A stretch of DNA of 64,000 nt from Stomoxys calcitrans (Eukaryota; Arthropoda; Insecta; Diptera; Muscidae): the NCBI RefSeq assembly GCF_963082655.1, contig NC_081553.1, positions 130,167,736 to 130,231,735 on the forward strand, in the 5' to 3' direction. Positions 45,061-56,330 of this stretch are shown here, in pieces (position 1 is the first letter of the stretch; every line of letters begins with the position of its first letter). The notes under the pieces are model-generated. The model had not been told where the DNA came from and made no database searches. It saw only the letters and a program-made list of their open reading frames with translations. The position numbers and the translations under genes were made by a program.

Positions 45061-46511
45061 AAACAAGTAAGAGCGTGCTAAGTTTGGCCAGGCCGAATCT
45101 TATATACCCTCCACCATTGATGGCATTTGTCGAGTTCTATGCGCGGTATCTCTTTTTAGACAAACATAGAATATTGAATAAGAACTGTTATGCAATTGGA
45201 GCTATATCAAGTTATATTCCGATTCGGACCATAAATGAATGCTGATTGACATTGTAGAAGTCATTGTGTAATATTTGAGTTCATTCGGATAAGAATTGCG
45301 CCTTGTAGGGGCTCAAGAAGCAAAATCGGGAGATAGGTTTATATGGGAGCTGTATCAAGCTATTGATCGATTCAGACCATATTAGACATCATACTAGACC
45401 TTGTACAAAATTTCAGCCAAATCGGATGAGAATTGCGCCCTCTAGAGGTTCAAGAAGTCAAGATCCCAGATCGGTTTATATGGCAGCTATACCAGATTAT
45501 GAACCGATTTGAATCATACTTGTTGTTGAAAGTAATACCGAAACACAAACGAACATTGCGCCCTCTAGAGGCTCAAGAAGTCAAGACCCAGATCGGTTAT
45601 ATGGCAGCTATATCAAAATATGAACCGATTTAAACCATACTTAGCTTAGTTGTTTGAAGTGATACCAAAACACTACATGCAAAATTTTAATAAAATCGGA
45701 TAAGAATTGCGACCTCTAGAGGCTCAAGAAGTCAAGACCCAAGATCGGTTTATATGGCAGCTATATCAGGTTATGGACCGATTTGAACCATACTTGGCAC
45801 AGTTGTTGGATATCATAACAAAACACGTCGTGCAAATTTCATTCTAATCGGATAAGAATTGTGCACTCTAGAGGCTCAAGAAGTCAAGACCCAAGATCGG
45901 TTTATATGGCAGCTATATCAGGTTATGGACCGATTTGAACCGTACTTAGCACAGTTGTTGGATATCATAACAAAACACGTCGTGCAAAATTTCATTCTAA
46001 TCGGATAAGAATTGTGCACTCTAGAGGCTTAAGAAGTCAAGACCCAAGATCGGTTTATATGGCAGCTATATCAGGTTATGGACCGATTTGAACCGTACTT
46101 GGCACAGTTGTTGGATATCATAACAAAACACGTCGTGCAAAATTTCATTCCAATCGGATAAGAATTGCGCACTCTAGAGGCTCAAGAATTAAAGACCCAA
46201 GATCGGTTTATATGACAGCTATATCGAAACATGGACCGATATTTACAATACCCATTTACAATACCAACCGACATACATTAATAAGAAGTATTTGTGCAAA
46301 ATTTCAAGCGGCTAGCTTTACTCCTTCGGAAGTGAGCGTGCTTTCGACAGACAGACGGACGGACAGACGGACGGACATGGCTAGATCGACATAAAATGTC
46401 GCGACGATCAAGAATATATATACTTTACGGGGTCTCAGACGAATATTTTGAGTAGTTACAAACAGAATGACGAAATTAGTATACCCCCCATCCTATGGTG
46501 GAGGGTATAAA
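45061..46511 (+). mobile_element. Mini-me-like element, family A, complete
   Basis: Head AAACAAGTAAGAGCGTGCTAAG with hairpin TTTGGCCAGGCCGAA and TATATACCCTCCACCATTG. About six units, several exactly 153 bp. GACAGACGGACGGACAGACG, AATATATATACTTTACGGGG and CCCCCCATCCTATGGTGGAGGGTATAAAAA. The next element begins at once. Confidence 0.9.
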
Positions 46512-48054
46512 AACAACTTAAAAGGTGTTAAGTTCGGCCGGGCTGAACTTTGGATACCCACCACCTCGAGTATATATGTAAACCACCTTTCGTCAAAATC
46601 TGGTGAAAAATGCATACCTTATGCCCCAAATACTAATTCAATTCAATTGTGTATAACAAAATATTGATCTTTTCAGTAGCTATATCCAACACTAAACCAA
46701 TCTGAACCATCCACGACACGGACCTACTAAGTCACTGTGACAAATTTCAGTGAAATCCGATTTGAAATGCGCCTTTTATGGGGCCAAGACTTTAAATAGA
46801 GATATCGGTCTTTATGGCAGATATATCCAAATTTGTACCGAATTGGGCCAAGCTTTAGAAAAATGTCGAAGAGCCTAACACAACTCACCGTCCCAAATTT
46901 CGACGACATCGGACAATAAATGCACCTTTTATGGGCACAAAACCTTAAATTGAGAGATCGGTCTATATGGCAGCTACATTCAAATCTGGACCGATTTGGG
47001 CCAAGTTTCAGAAGGATGTCGAAGGGCCTTACAAATTTCGCAGATATATCTAAATCAGGACCGATCTGTACTATATTGGAGAAATATGTCGTGGGGCTGA
47101 ACCTATCTCACCGTCCCAAATATAGGCCACATCGGACAATAAATGCGTCTTTTATGGCCTCAAAACCTTACATCGAGAGATCGGTCTATATGGCAGCTAT
47201 ATCCAAATCTAGAACGATCTGAAACAAATTGAAGAAGGATGTCTAACTTAACTCACCGTCCCAAATTTTGGCAAAATCGAACAATAAATGCGCCTTTTAT
47301 AGGGCCAAAACTTTAAATCGAGAGATCGGTCTACATGCCAGCTATATCCAAATCTGGTCCGATTAGGGCCAAATTGAAGAAGGATGTCGAAGGGCTTAAC
47401 ACAACTCACTGTTCCAAATTTTAGCAAAATTTGATAATGAATGTGGCTTTTATGAGTCTAAGTCCCTTAATAGGAGGACCGGTCTATATGGCATCTATAT
47501 CCAAATCTGGTCCGATCTCAACCAAATTGAAGAAGGATGTCGAAGTGCCTAACACAAATTACTGTTCTAAATTTCAGCAAAATTGGATAATAAATGTGGC
47601 TTTTATGGGCCTAAGACCCCAAATCGGCGGATCGGTCTATATGGCAGCTATATCCAAATCTGGTCCGATCTGGGCCAAATTGTAGAAGGATGTCGAAGGG
47701 CGTAACACAACTCACTGTTCCAAATTTGTGACTTTTATAGGCCTTAGACCATAAATCGGCGGATCGGTCTATATGGGGGCTATATCAAGATATAGTCCGA
47801 TATAGCCCATCTTCGAACTTAAGCTGCTTATGGACAAAAAAAGAATCTGTTAAAAATTTCAGCTCAATATCTCTATTTGTAAATATTGTAGCGTGATTTC
47901 AACAGGAAGACGGACGAACATGGCTAGATCGTCTTAGATTTTTACGCTGATCAAGAAAATATATACTTTATAGGGTCGAAAATGGATATTTCGATGTGTT
48001 GCAAACGGAATGTCAAAATGAATATACCCCCATCCTTCGGTGGTGGATATAAAA
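46512..48054 (+). mobile_element. Mini-me-like element, family C, complete, in tandem with a family A copy
   Basis: Head AACAACTTAAAAGGTGTTAAG, hairpin TTCGGCCGGGCTGAA, TTTGGATACCCACCACCTCG. About seven units of the GGTCTATATGGCAGCTATATCC type. A short tail (GAAGACGGACGAACATGG), AAAATATATACTTTATAGGG and CCCCCATCCTTCGGTGGTGGATATAAAAA. It ends about 120 bp from the stop of the leucine-rich-repeat gene. Confidence 0.88.
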
Positions 48055-48172
48055 ATTCATAACATCGTTAATTTGGCGACAGACTAATAAAACACTTTTT
48101 CTCTGTTAAACCGTTTTTTTTCTTACGACAAAGTAAAATTTTTTTCGTTTCCATTTTCTTATTATAGCCTAC

Positions 48173-48246
48173 TTATAGATCAGAATTTGTTATGAATCGA
48201 TTTCCTTCAGACTGAAGTCCTTTGTATGCAGAATTGTTAGTTGTTG
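48173..48246 (-). CDS. LRMDA-like terminal exon
   Basis: Acceptor ATTCCTTTCAG at 48247. Two bases complete a Pro codon, then TTNNSAYKGLQSEGNRFITN, SDL and TAA at 48173-48175. It is too short for ordinary ORF detection and was recognised by phase and by the SEGNRFI motif. Confidence 0.82.
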
Positions 48247-51200
48247 CTGAAAGGAATTGGAAGGATAAACACATGGGCATTAAAATAAGCTTGTTGAAAA
48301 TACTTACGATATGGTTGGTAGCAATTATCTTCATATTGATTTTTATTGTTGTTGTTGAGTAGCAAACTTTTTATTTTTGACCATATATCCTTAGAGATTG
48401 AATGCGACTGCTCAAATGTTGGTAATTGCTGTGACTGTTGTTGATGTTTTGCTAAAGGAAAAGAGTCCAATGCGTAGTGATCCAAAAATTTTAGGCGGGG
48501 CAATGATTTACTTAAAACGGACCTATTATCAAACAAAATGAAGAAAGCATTTATCATGAGAATAATATATTTGGTATTTATTTTTGTGCTGAATGTAATA
48601 TGGATAAAATGTAGAGCAAATTTATATGCAAATTCGCCCACGAACATGCCATTAAGGAACACGGGGAAATCCTTCAACATATCAATGAGTGCTGTCTGAT
48701 TCAAGTTTAAGCTCAATGATAAAGGACCTCCTTTTAATAGCCAAGTTCGGACGTAGCAATGCTGGGCAACAACTCTTTGGGAAGAAGTTTTTTACACGAC
48801 TACTAAGCCATGTAAGGCCACCGTGGCACAGAGGTTTGCATGTCCGCCTATGACGCCGAAAACATGGGTTCAAGTTCCGGTGTTATCCCCTTATAGGCGC
48901 CCTGCTAGCCGAGTTGGTAACGTGCTCGGATTGCTTGTGCGGGGTCCGTGGGTTCTATTCCCACCAGAGGTCTTGGTCCGTCGCTACTGTGGTTCACAAT
49001 TGTCTAAGTACGTCTGTTAACGACCTTACCTATCCCACGCTGCACAGTGGTAAATTTTCGTTGCAAAACTAATAACTCTTGAACAAGCGGTCGTAAGCTT
49101 TCATATGGTATGTTGTTTATGAATATTGTACTCAAATTACCTCAATAAATAATAAAACAAATCTATTTTTTATACCCACCACCGAAGGATGGGGGTATAT
49201 TCATTTTGTCATTCCGTTTGCAACGCATCGAAATATCCATTTCAGGCCCTATAAAGTATATATATTCTTGATCGTCGTAAAAATCTAAGACGATCTAGCC
49301 ATGTCCGTCCGTCTGTGTGTTGAAATCACGCTAGAGTCTTTATAAATAGAGATATTGAGCTGAAACTTTGCACTTTCGATTTAAGATTTTGGGCCCATAA
49401 AAGGCACATTTATTGTCCGATTTCGCCGAAATTTAGGATAGTCAGTTGTGTTAGGCCATTTAACAGGCCTCTTCAATTTGGCCCAGATCGTTTCGTTTGG
49501 ATATAGCTGCCATATAGACCGATCTCTTGATTTAAGGTTTTGAGCCCATAAAAGGCGCATTATTGTCCGATGTCGCTTAAATTTGGGACAGTGAGTCGTG
49601 TTAGACACCTCGACAACCCTATTTAATTTGACTCAGACCGGTTCAGATTTGAATATAGCTGCCATATAGACCGATCTCTCGAATTAACGTTTTGGCCCCA
49701 TAAAAGGGGCATTTATTGTCCAATTTCGCTGAAATTTGGGACAGTGAAATGCGTTAAGCTCTTCGACATCCTTCTTCAAATTGGCCCAGATCGCTCCAGA
49801 TTTGGATACAGCTGCCAAATATACCGATCTCTCTATTTAAAGTCTTGGCCCCATAAAAGGCACACTTATAATCCGATTTCGCTAAAATTTGACACAGTGG
49901 CAAATGTTAGGCTTTTCGACGTCCGTATCGTATATGGTTCAGATCGGTCTATATTTGGCTTTGGCTACTAAAAGACAAGTATTTTATTCTACAAAATTGA
50001 TCAATGACTTGTACTTATTAAACCACTCAATATCCTTGTCAAATGTGGTCCAAATCGGACCATATTTCGATATAGCTGCTATGAGGGCATAATTTATGAA
50101 TGTTTCATCGGATTATAACGAAAGGTGGTTTACATATATACCCGAGGTGGTGGGTATCCAAAGATCGGCCCGGGCGAACTTATCACCTTTTTACTTGTTC
50201 AAATTTAGATTTCTTGGCGATATTTGTAAGGTATGTAAACATGACGTAGCACCCATGTAAGGAGAAGTCACCCTGCGGCACACTGCTTGGAATCGGCTAT
50301 AAAATAATTATGTGATCTTTAAAGTAAAACAAGTAAAGCGTGCTAAGTACGGCCGGGCCGAATATTATATACCCTCCACCATGGATCGCATTTGTAGAGT
50401 TCTTTTCTTGGCATCTCTTCTTAGGGAAAGAAGGGATAAAAGAAAAAATTTGCTCTGCTATTAGAGCGATGTTAAGATATGGTCCAGTTCAGAAAACAAT
50501 TAAATTGTATGTTGGAGACCTGTGTAAATTGTCAGCCAATTCGAATAAGAGTTGCGCCCTTTGGGGGCTCAAGAAGTAAAATAGAGATCGATTTATATGG
50601 GAGCTGTATCACGCTATAGACCGATTCAGACTATAATAAACACGAATGTTGATGGTCATGAGATAATTCGTCGTACAAAATTTCAGGCAACTCGGATAAT
50701 AATTGAAGATCCCAGATCGGTTTATATGGCAACTATATCAGGTTATGAACCGATTTGAACCTTTTTGGCACAGTTGTTCAAAGTCATAATAAAATACATC
50801 ATGCAAAATTTCAGCCAAATCGGATAGGAATTGCGCCCTCTAGAAGCTCAGAAGTCAAGACCCAAGATCGGTTTATATGACAGCTATATCAGGTTATGGC
50901 CCGATTTAAACCATACTTGACACAGTTGTTGGATATCATAACAAAACACGTCGTGCAAAATTTCATTCCAATCGGATAAGAATTGCGCCCTCTAAAGGCT
51001 CACGAAGTCAAGACCCAAGATCGGTTTATATTGCAGCTATATCAAAACAAGAACCGACATGGCCCATTTACAATCCCAACTGACCTACACTAATAAGAAC
51101 TAGTTATGCAAAATTTTAAGCGGCTAGCTTTACTCCTTCGGAAGTTAGCGTCCTTGCGACAGACAGACGGACGGACGGACATGGCTAGATCGACATAAAA

Positions 51201-54200
51201 TGTCGCGACGATCAAGAATATATATACTTTATGGGGTCTCAGACGAATATTTCGAGTAGTTACAAACCGAATGACGAAATTAGTTTACCCCCATCCTATG
51301 GTGTAGGGTATAAAAAGCGCTAACACGAAATGGGATTTAAAGCTAAAACCATCAATAGGTCAAATTTTAGCAAATGTGAGCCCTGCTTTTATGTAACATT
51401 TTAGTCCCCATGTAAACGGGTCCTGTCCGATATCTTAAATATATACTAGAAAGTTTTTGATTCGCCATAAATAGTCATTATGAAAATAGGGATTACCTGT
51501 AATGTGCATACTCATAGGGTACAAATTCACTGAATGGTTGCAAATATAAATTATCCGGACACATTGGATTCCCATGTAAACTTAAATACTCCAAATTTGG
51601 AAACATGTATTGTAGAATTTTAGCAGTTGTATCTAAATCACTCAACTGTAAAATAAAAATAGATAGTTAATGGGTTAATTTATTAAAATAAGTAATAATT
51701 AAAAGGAATAAAATTTTTTTTTGTCTTTTATGGAGGCTTAAATTTCAAACGACTCGAATTTTTCAACCCAAGTTAGCAAATAGCCAAGATTTTGCTGAAA
51801 TTTGGGCTCGATTTTCCTGAAATTTGGGACAGTGAGTTTTGTTAGGCCCTTCGACATCCTTCTTCAATTTGGCCCAGATCGGTCCAGATTTGTATATAGC
51901 TGCCATATAGACCGATCTCTCGATTTAAAGACCTGGCACTCTAAAATGCGCAATTATAATTCGATTTCCCTGAAATTCGACACAGTGACTTATGTTAGGC
52001 TTTTCGACATGAGTGTCGTATATGGTTCAGATCGGTCTATATTTGGATATAGCTATTAAAAAGACCAATATTTTGTTCTACAAAATTGAACAATGACTTG
52101 TACTTATTAGACCACTCAATGTTCTTGTCGAATTCGGTCGAAATCGGACCAAATTTCAATATAGCTGCTATGTGGGCAAAAATTATGCATTTTTCAGCGG
52201 ATTGTAACGTAATGTGGTTTACATATATACCCGAGGTGGTGGGTATCCAAATTTCGGCCCGGCCGAACTTAACGCCTTTTTACATGTTTTAATTGATTTT
52301 TTTCTTCTATTGCCTTTTCCAAAACTGTGATTGATATTATCATTTTCGTGATTGAAGCAGTTTCAATTAAAAAATTAATTGGATCAATTAGTTTCGTGAT
52401 TGAAAGAGATTCTTATTTTTTCTGTGTTAAGAAATGTATGCTTTACAACGTTTAGTAATATTATTAGGTCCTAGACGAATGCATTTCTTGTTATACCCTC
52501 CACCATAGGATGAGGGAATACTAATTTTGTCATTCCGTATGTAGACCCAACAAAGTATATATATTCTTGATCGTCTTGACCTTCTAAGTCGATTTAGCTA
52601 TGTCCGTACGTTCGTCTGTCTGTCGAAAGCACCCTAACTTTCGAAGGAGTAAAGCCAGGCGAATGAAATTTTGCACAAATTCTTTTTATTAGTAAAGGTG
52701 GGTTGGGATTGTAAATGGTCCAAATCGGTCCATGTTTTGGTACAGCTGCCATATAAACCGATATTGGGTCTTGACTTCTGGAGCCTCTAGAGGACACACT
52801 GAAGGTGGCGATATCGAAGGGCCTAAAACAACTCACTGTGCAAAATTTCAGCGAAATCGGGTAATAAACGCTGTTCTTCTGACCCATGGACTAAAATCGG
52901 GAGATCGTTTTATATGGCACCTATATCCAAACATAAACTGATCGGGACCATATAGGGCATGGATGTCGGGAAGCCTAACATAGCTCACTGTATCAAATTT
53001 CAGCGAAATCGGATAATAAATGGGCAAAATACCATAAATCGAGTGATTGGCCTATATGACAGCTATACATAAGTATAGATCGATCTAAACAATATATAGC
53101 ACGGATGCCGAAAATCCTAACCTAAGTCACTCTGCCAAATTTCTGCGAAATCGGATAAATAATGCAAGAAATCGAATAATAAAAGTGGTTTTAATGGTAT
53201 ATAGTCCGATATAGTCTATTTTCGAACTTACCTGTCTATGAGTAAAGAAAAAAAATCAATGCAAGGTTTCAGCTTTTGATATCAATTTTTAAAAGATAAC
53301 AGACAGGCGGGCGGACATTGTTAGATCGTTTAGATTTTTACAACGATCAAGACTATATATACTTTATAGGGTCGAAAATCGATATTGTGATGCAAACGGA
53401 ATGACAAAATGAATATACCCCCATCTTTCGGTGGTGGGTATAAAAATTGAGTCACGCCAAGTAGATAAACGACAACATAGTTATTTGCAACTATAAACTA
53501 TCACACAGCAATAAAACAATCTGACTCCACACGGATCACGCTGTCTAGGACTGCTCCCAAAGAAAATTAAATGTAATCTGACAGTTTTGTACAGATTCTT
53601 TTTTTATCCAAAAGCAGGTTAAGTTCGGAGATGGGCTATATAGCCCCGATATAGACCGATCCGCCGACTTAGGGTCTTAGGCCCATAGAAACCACATTTA
53701 TTATACGATTTTGCTGAAATTTGGGACAGTGAGTTGTGTTAGGCCCTTCGACATCTTTCTGCATTTGGCTTAGATCGGTCCAGATTATTGTATAGCTGTC
53801 TTATGGACCGATCCGCCGATTAAGGGTCTTAGGCCCATAAAAGCCAAATTTATTATCCGATTTTGCTGAAATTTAGGAAATTTCGACATTCTTCTTCAAT
53901 TTGGCCCAGATTTGGATATAGCTGCCATATAGACCGATCTCTCGATTTAAGGTTTTGGGGACATAAATGGCGCATTTATTGCCTGAGTTCGCCGAAATTT
54001 GGGACATTTATTTTTGTTAGGCTTTTCAACACTTTTCTGCAACTTGGCCCAAATCGGTCCAGATTTGGATATAGCTGCCATATGGACCGATATCTCGATT
54101 TAAAGTCTTGGCCATATAAAAGGCGCATTTATAATCCGATTTCAATGAAACTTGACACAGTGACTTATGTTAGGCTTTTCGACATCCGTGTCGTATATGG

Positions 54201-55490
54201 TTCAGATCGGTTCATTTTTAGATATAGCTATTAAAAAGACCAATATATTATTATATCTAATTGAGCAATGACTTGTACTTATTAGTAGTTGATCCAAATC
54301 GGAACACATTTCGTTATAGCTGCTATGGGGCATAAGGTATGCATTTTTCACCGGATTTTGACGATAGGTGGTTTACATATATACCCGAGGTGGTGGGCAT
54401 CCAAAGTTCGGACTTAACGCCTTTTTAACTTGTTGCATGTACGCTTTTATTTTACTCCCTCTTGTTAATTTGTAGACCAGCTGATTGACATGCCATATTT
54501 TTCAGCATGGCATTCGTGGTGATTTATGTGAATGGAAAATAAATTATTTGTGGCATCCACATTAAATGAGTGTGGTGGCACAAATAAATAAATGTGTTGT
54601 CATCCACATATTATTTTTTTATTGTCACCAAATCTTAATTGTTTTGATGCGCTTCGATTCGTGTTTTTTCAGCATCAAGACGTATACTTGCTTAAGACAA
54701 AGTGCAAAAAATGAATTTTAAATTCAAACACTTATACAGTATGAACGTTTTTATCTACATGTGCAAGTAAAAACTCTCATTTAAGCCTTTTTTTTGGTTT
54801 TCTATGAAGGAAACAAAAAAGGGGATCGCATATGAAAAAGGAACTAGTTCCTTTTGTGGAACGGTACTAAAAGGAGCGATCACTAAAAGGAACTAAAATG
54901 CCTACCTCTACTGAAACCATTCAATGGAAAATTGCACTCACCTCATTTTTGTTTAGGGTTAACGTTGTGATGTTCGGCAAATGCATTTTCTTAAGCTTTT
55001 CAAAATGGGCCTCGCGCAATCTGTTATCGTCCATAATCAAACATTTCAGCTGAGGCAGTTGAAGAAGCCATTCCAAGCGTGCTATGCGATTGTGGCTTAC
55101 ATCAAGATACTCGATGTATTCACCGTGGGTTGCTATGATGTCGGTGTCAAGTTCTCGTAGATTGCGATGGGACAAATTCAGCTTTACATACATGTAGAAA
55201 GGCAGGCAGAGGGACAGATATATGGACAGGCAGCAGACAACAAAGGTGGAGGGATGAGCCATATCGCAAAAAGTAAATAAACAAAATTGTTTTAATGTGT
55301 AGATTGCTTGCGTGCTTGGGTGTGTATTTAGTGAATGCATATTTGGTTGTTTTGATTCTTGAATGGGAGCATCTCGCTCAGGTATATGCTTGAGGGTTAT
55401 GTGTGAATGTTTGTTACTCGCCTCTCGTTTATTTCCATCATGACTGTCATTTCGATCTACGTCACTTTCGTCAGATTTCAAATAATCCAT
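48173..55490 (-). CDS. Leucine-rich-repeat protein, LRMDA (C10orf11) homologue, 4 exons
   Basis: Small cytosolic LRR protein; vertebrate LRMDA is needed for melanocyte differentiation (oculocutaneous albinism type 7), while the fly role is unknown. Exons 54942-55490, 51497-51645, 48308-48522 and 48173-48246 join in phase to 987 nt (328 residues). LRR motifs: LNLSHRNLRELD, IEYLDVSHNRIARLE, LKCLIMDDNRLRE, ITTLTLNKNELSDLD, LEYLSLHGNPMCP. An LRR cap follows (YRSVLSKSLPRLKFLDH), then a low-complexity Gln/Asn linker, and the end AYKGLQSEGNRFITNSDL. The order LTLNKN, EYLSL.GN..CP, Y...LPKLKFLD, SEGNRFI matches my recollection of LRMDA. The N-terminal 103 residues, with a hydrophobic stretch, have no counterpart and may be intron: an acceptor-like TGTAAAG|CTG lies in frame before LNLSH. 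Upstream 5' exons are therefore possible. Confidence 0.85.
48308..48522 (-). CDS. LRMDA-like exon 3
   Basis: Acceptor GATAATAG|G, donor ATATC|GTAAGT. Encodes SVLSKSLPRLKFLDHYALDS, then a Gln-rich (HQQQSQQ) and Asn-rich (LLLNNNNKNQYEDN) linker. The following intron is only 61 bp. Confidence 0.85.
48813..49035 (+). mobile_element. Dimeric tRNA-derived SINE, copy 2, in LRMDA-like intron
   Basis: GGCCACCGTGGCACAGAGG and GGGTTCAAGTTCCGG (SINE-1 head) run directly into GGCGCCCTGCTAGCCGAGTTGG and GTGGGTTCTATTCCCACC (second tRNA-like head), then CTTGGTCCGTCGCTACTGTGG. Same junction order as 41461-41715. It lies antisense to the gene. Confidence 0.75.
49166..50199 (-). mobile_element. Mini-me-like element, family C, nearly complete, in LRMDA-like intron
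   Basis: TTTTTTATACCCACCACCGAAGG tail, (TA)n, GTCCGTCCGTCTGTGTG. About four units. Head GAGGTGGTGGGTATCC with hairpin ATCGGCCCGGGCGAA and TTTTTACTTGTT at 50199. Confidence 0.88.
50215..50300 (+). mobile_element. SINE-1 body fragment
   Basis: GGCGATATTTGTAAGGTATG, GTCACCCTGCGGCACACTGC and AATCGGCTATAAAA match the SINE-1 middle; head and end are missing. Confidence 0.6.
50327..51315 (+). mobile_element. Mini-me-like element, family A, complete, in LRMDA-like intron
   Basis: ACAAGTAAAGCGTGCTAAG, hairpin with one change (TACGGCCGGGCCGAA), TATATACCCTCCACCATGG. About four units, GACAGACGGACGGACGGACAT, AATATATATACTTTATGGGG, CCCCCATCCTATGGTGTAGGGTATAAAAA. The tail ends about 180 bp before the 51497 splice donor. 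Confidence 0.9.
51497..51645 (-). CDS. LRMDA-like exon 2
   Basis: Acceptor TTTATTTTACAG|TTG, donor TACAG|GTAATC. Encodes LSDLDTTAKILQYMFPNLEY, then LSLHGNPMCPDNLYLQPFSE and FVPYEYAHY: two LRR strands and the start of the C-terminal cap. Confidence 0.88.
51783..52290 (-). mobile_element. Mini-me-like element, family C, tail missing, in LRMDA-like intron
   Basis: Begins inside a unit (CTGAAATTTGGGACAGTGAG). Two to three units. Head GAGGTGGTGGGTATCC, perfect TTCGGCCCGGCCGAA hairpin, GCCTTTTTACATGTT end. Confidence 0.85.
52491..53446. mobile_element. Mini-me tail-to-tail fusion: family A (minus) joined to family C (plus)
   Basis: The left end is a minus-oriented A tail (TTATACCCTCCACCATAGGATG, TATATATATTCTTGATCG, GTCTGTCTGTCG) with one unit. 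At about 52798 it switches to plus-oriented C units (AAGGGCCTAAAACAACTCAC), ending in a C tail (CCCCCATCTTTCGGTGGTGGGTATAAAAA). It contains no head. Confidence 0.8.
53585..54435 (-). mobile_element. Mini-me-like element, family C, tail truncated, in LRMDA-like intron
   Basis: Starts in the post-microsatellite region (TTGTACAGATTCTTTTTTTATCC). About four units. Head GAGGTGGTGGGCATCC with half the hairpin deleted (AAGTTCGGACTTAACGCC). Confidence 0.82.
54436..54941. other. LRMDA-like intron, unassigned, with a 20-bp palindrome
   Basis: AT-rich. A perfect palindrome AAAAGGAACTAGTTCCTTTT lies at 54836-54855, with further AAAAGGAAC and GCGATC words nearby. Role unknown. Confidence 0.4.
54942..55490 (-). 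CDS. LRMDA-like first exon in window
   Basis: Donor AATGAG|GTGAGT at 54941. The first four LRRs (LNLSHRNLRELD to TLTLNKNE) are encoded in 54942-55181. The upstream half (55182-55490) begins with an ATG in good context (AAACAATGG) and encodes an acidic stretch (KSDESDVDRNDSHDGNKRE) and a hydrophobic run (VVCCLSIYLSLCLPFYMYV). That half may be coding or may be intron. Confidence 0.8.
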
Positions 55491-56330
55491 TGTTTCTTCT
55501 CTGTTTTTGTGCTGTTCGCGTTAATCATTTACTCTTAGCTGCTTATTCAACATTGTTCTTGTTTTAATCTTTTCCTTCGTAGTATTTGGTCTCTAGCTTC
55601 CGTGCTTTCTTTTGATGTTCTAGTTAGATCCGTTAAAAGTAGACTGATGTTCTTGTTAGCAGATCATTAATGATTGTTTAACCAAAATAAAAAAAAACTT
55701 TTTCTCTCATGCTTCATGCGATTGTGAAAAAAAGCTTATTTAGTGTGTTGTCAGGTGCTATGAGTGAAGCATTAGCTTTAAGCTTTCTTTAAATTTCCGA
55801 ACGATGGCGCTTTTGTCGCTAGGCGCATTCAAGCCAGCAAAAAGCAGGGAATTACTTCTTTAACATTTTTGGTATCACGTAAATCGAATTGAAATGCCAA
55901 ATTTGCTCAAACGATTAGTATTTTAGTTTATGACAATCTTAGGAACATTCCACATATTTGTATAAAGAGAATGGAGCTTACTTCAACATACTGCAATGTA
56001 TTTCTATTACGAATGTGTCGAAATGTTGCTTTAGCAACCAAGTATCTAATCACGACCCCAAAAAAGTGGTTCTTAAGATTAATTAAAAAACTTAATCCAA
56101 TTGGAAATGATTGATAACATTTACTGATCTTAAATATGTGTGCAAATTGTTAATAGACTTAAATTTGTTAAGTAATTTTACTTAACACAATTTCTATTCA
56201 ATAAAGAAGAATATTTTTGAATAACATAAAGAAGTACAAGCTTCGACTTAAAATCTTGTTACAAATGTGATTGGGTTCATAGAACTTGGAAACCATGTTT
56301 TGCTTAAAATAATGAAAATTTCTAAATTAA
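55491..56330. other. AT-rich region upstream of the LRMDA-like gene
   Basis: Expected to hold its 5' UTR and promoter if 55490 is the true start. No clear core promoter or repeat was recognised. Confidence 0.4.
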
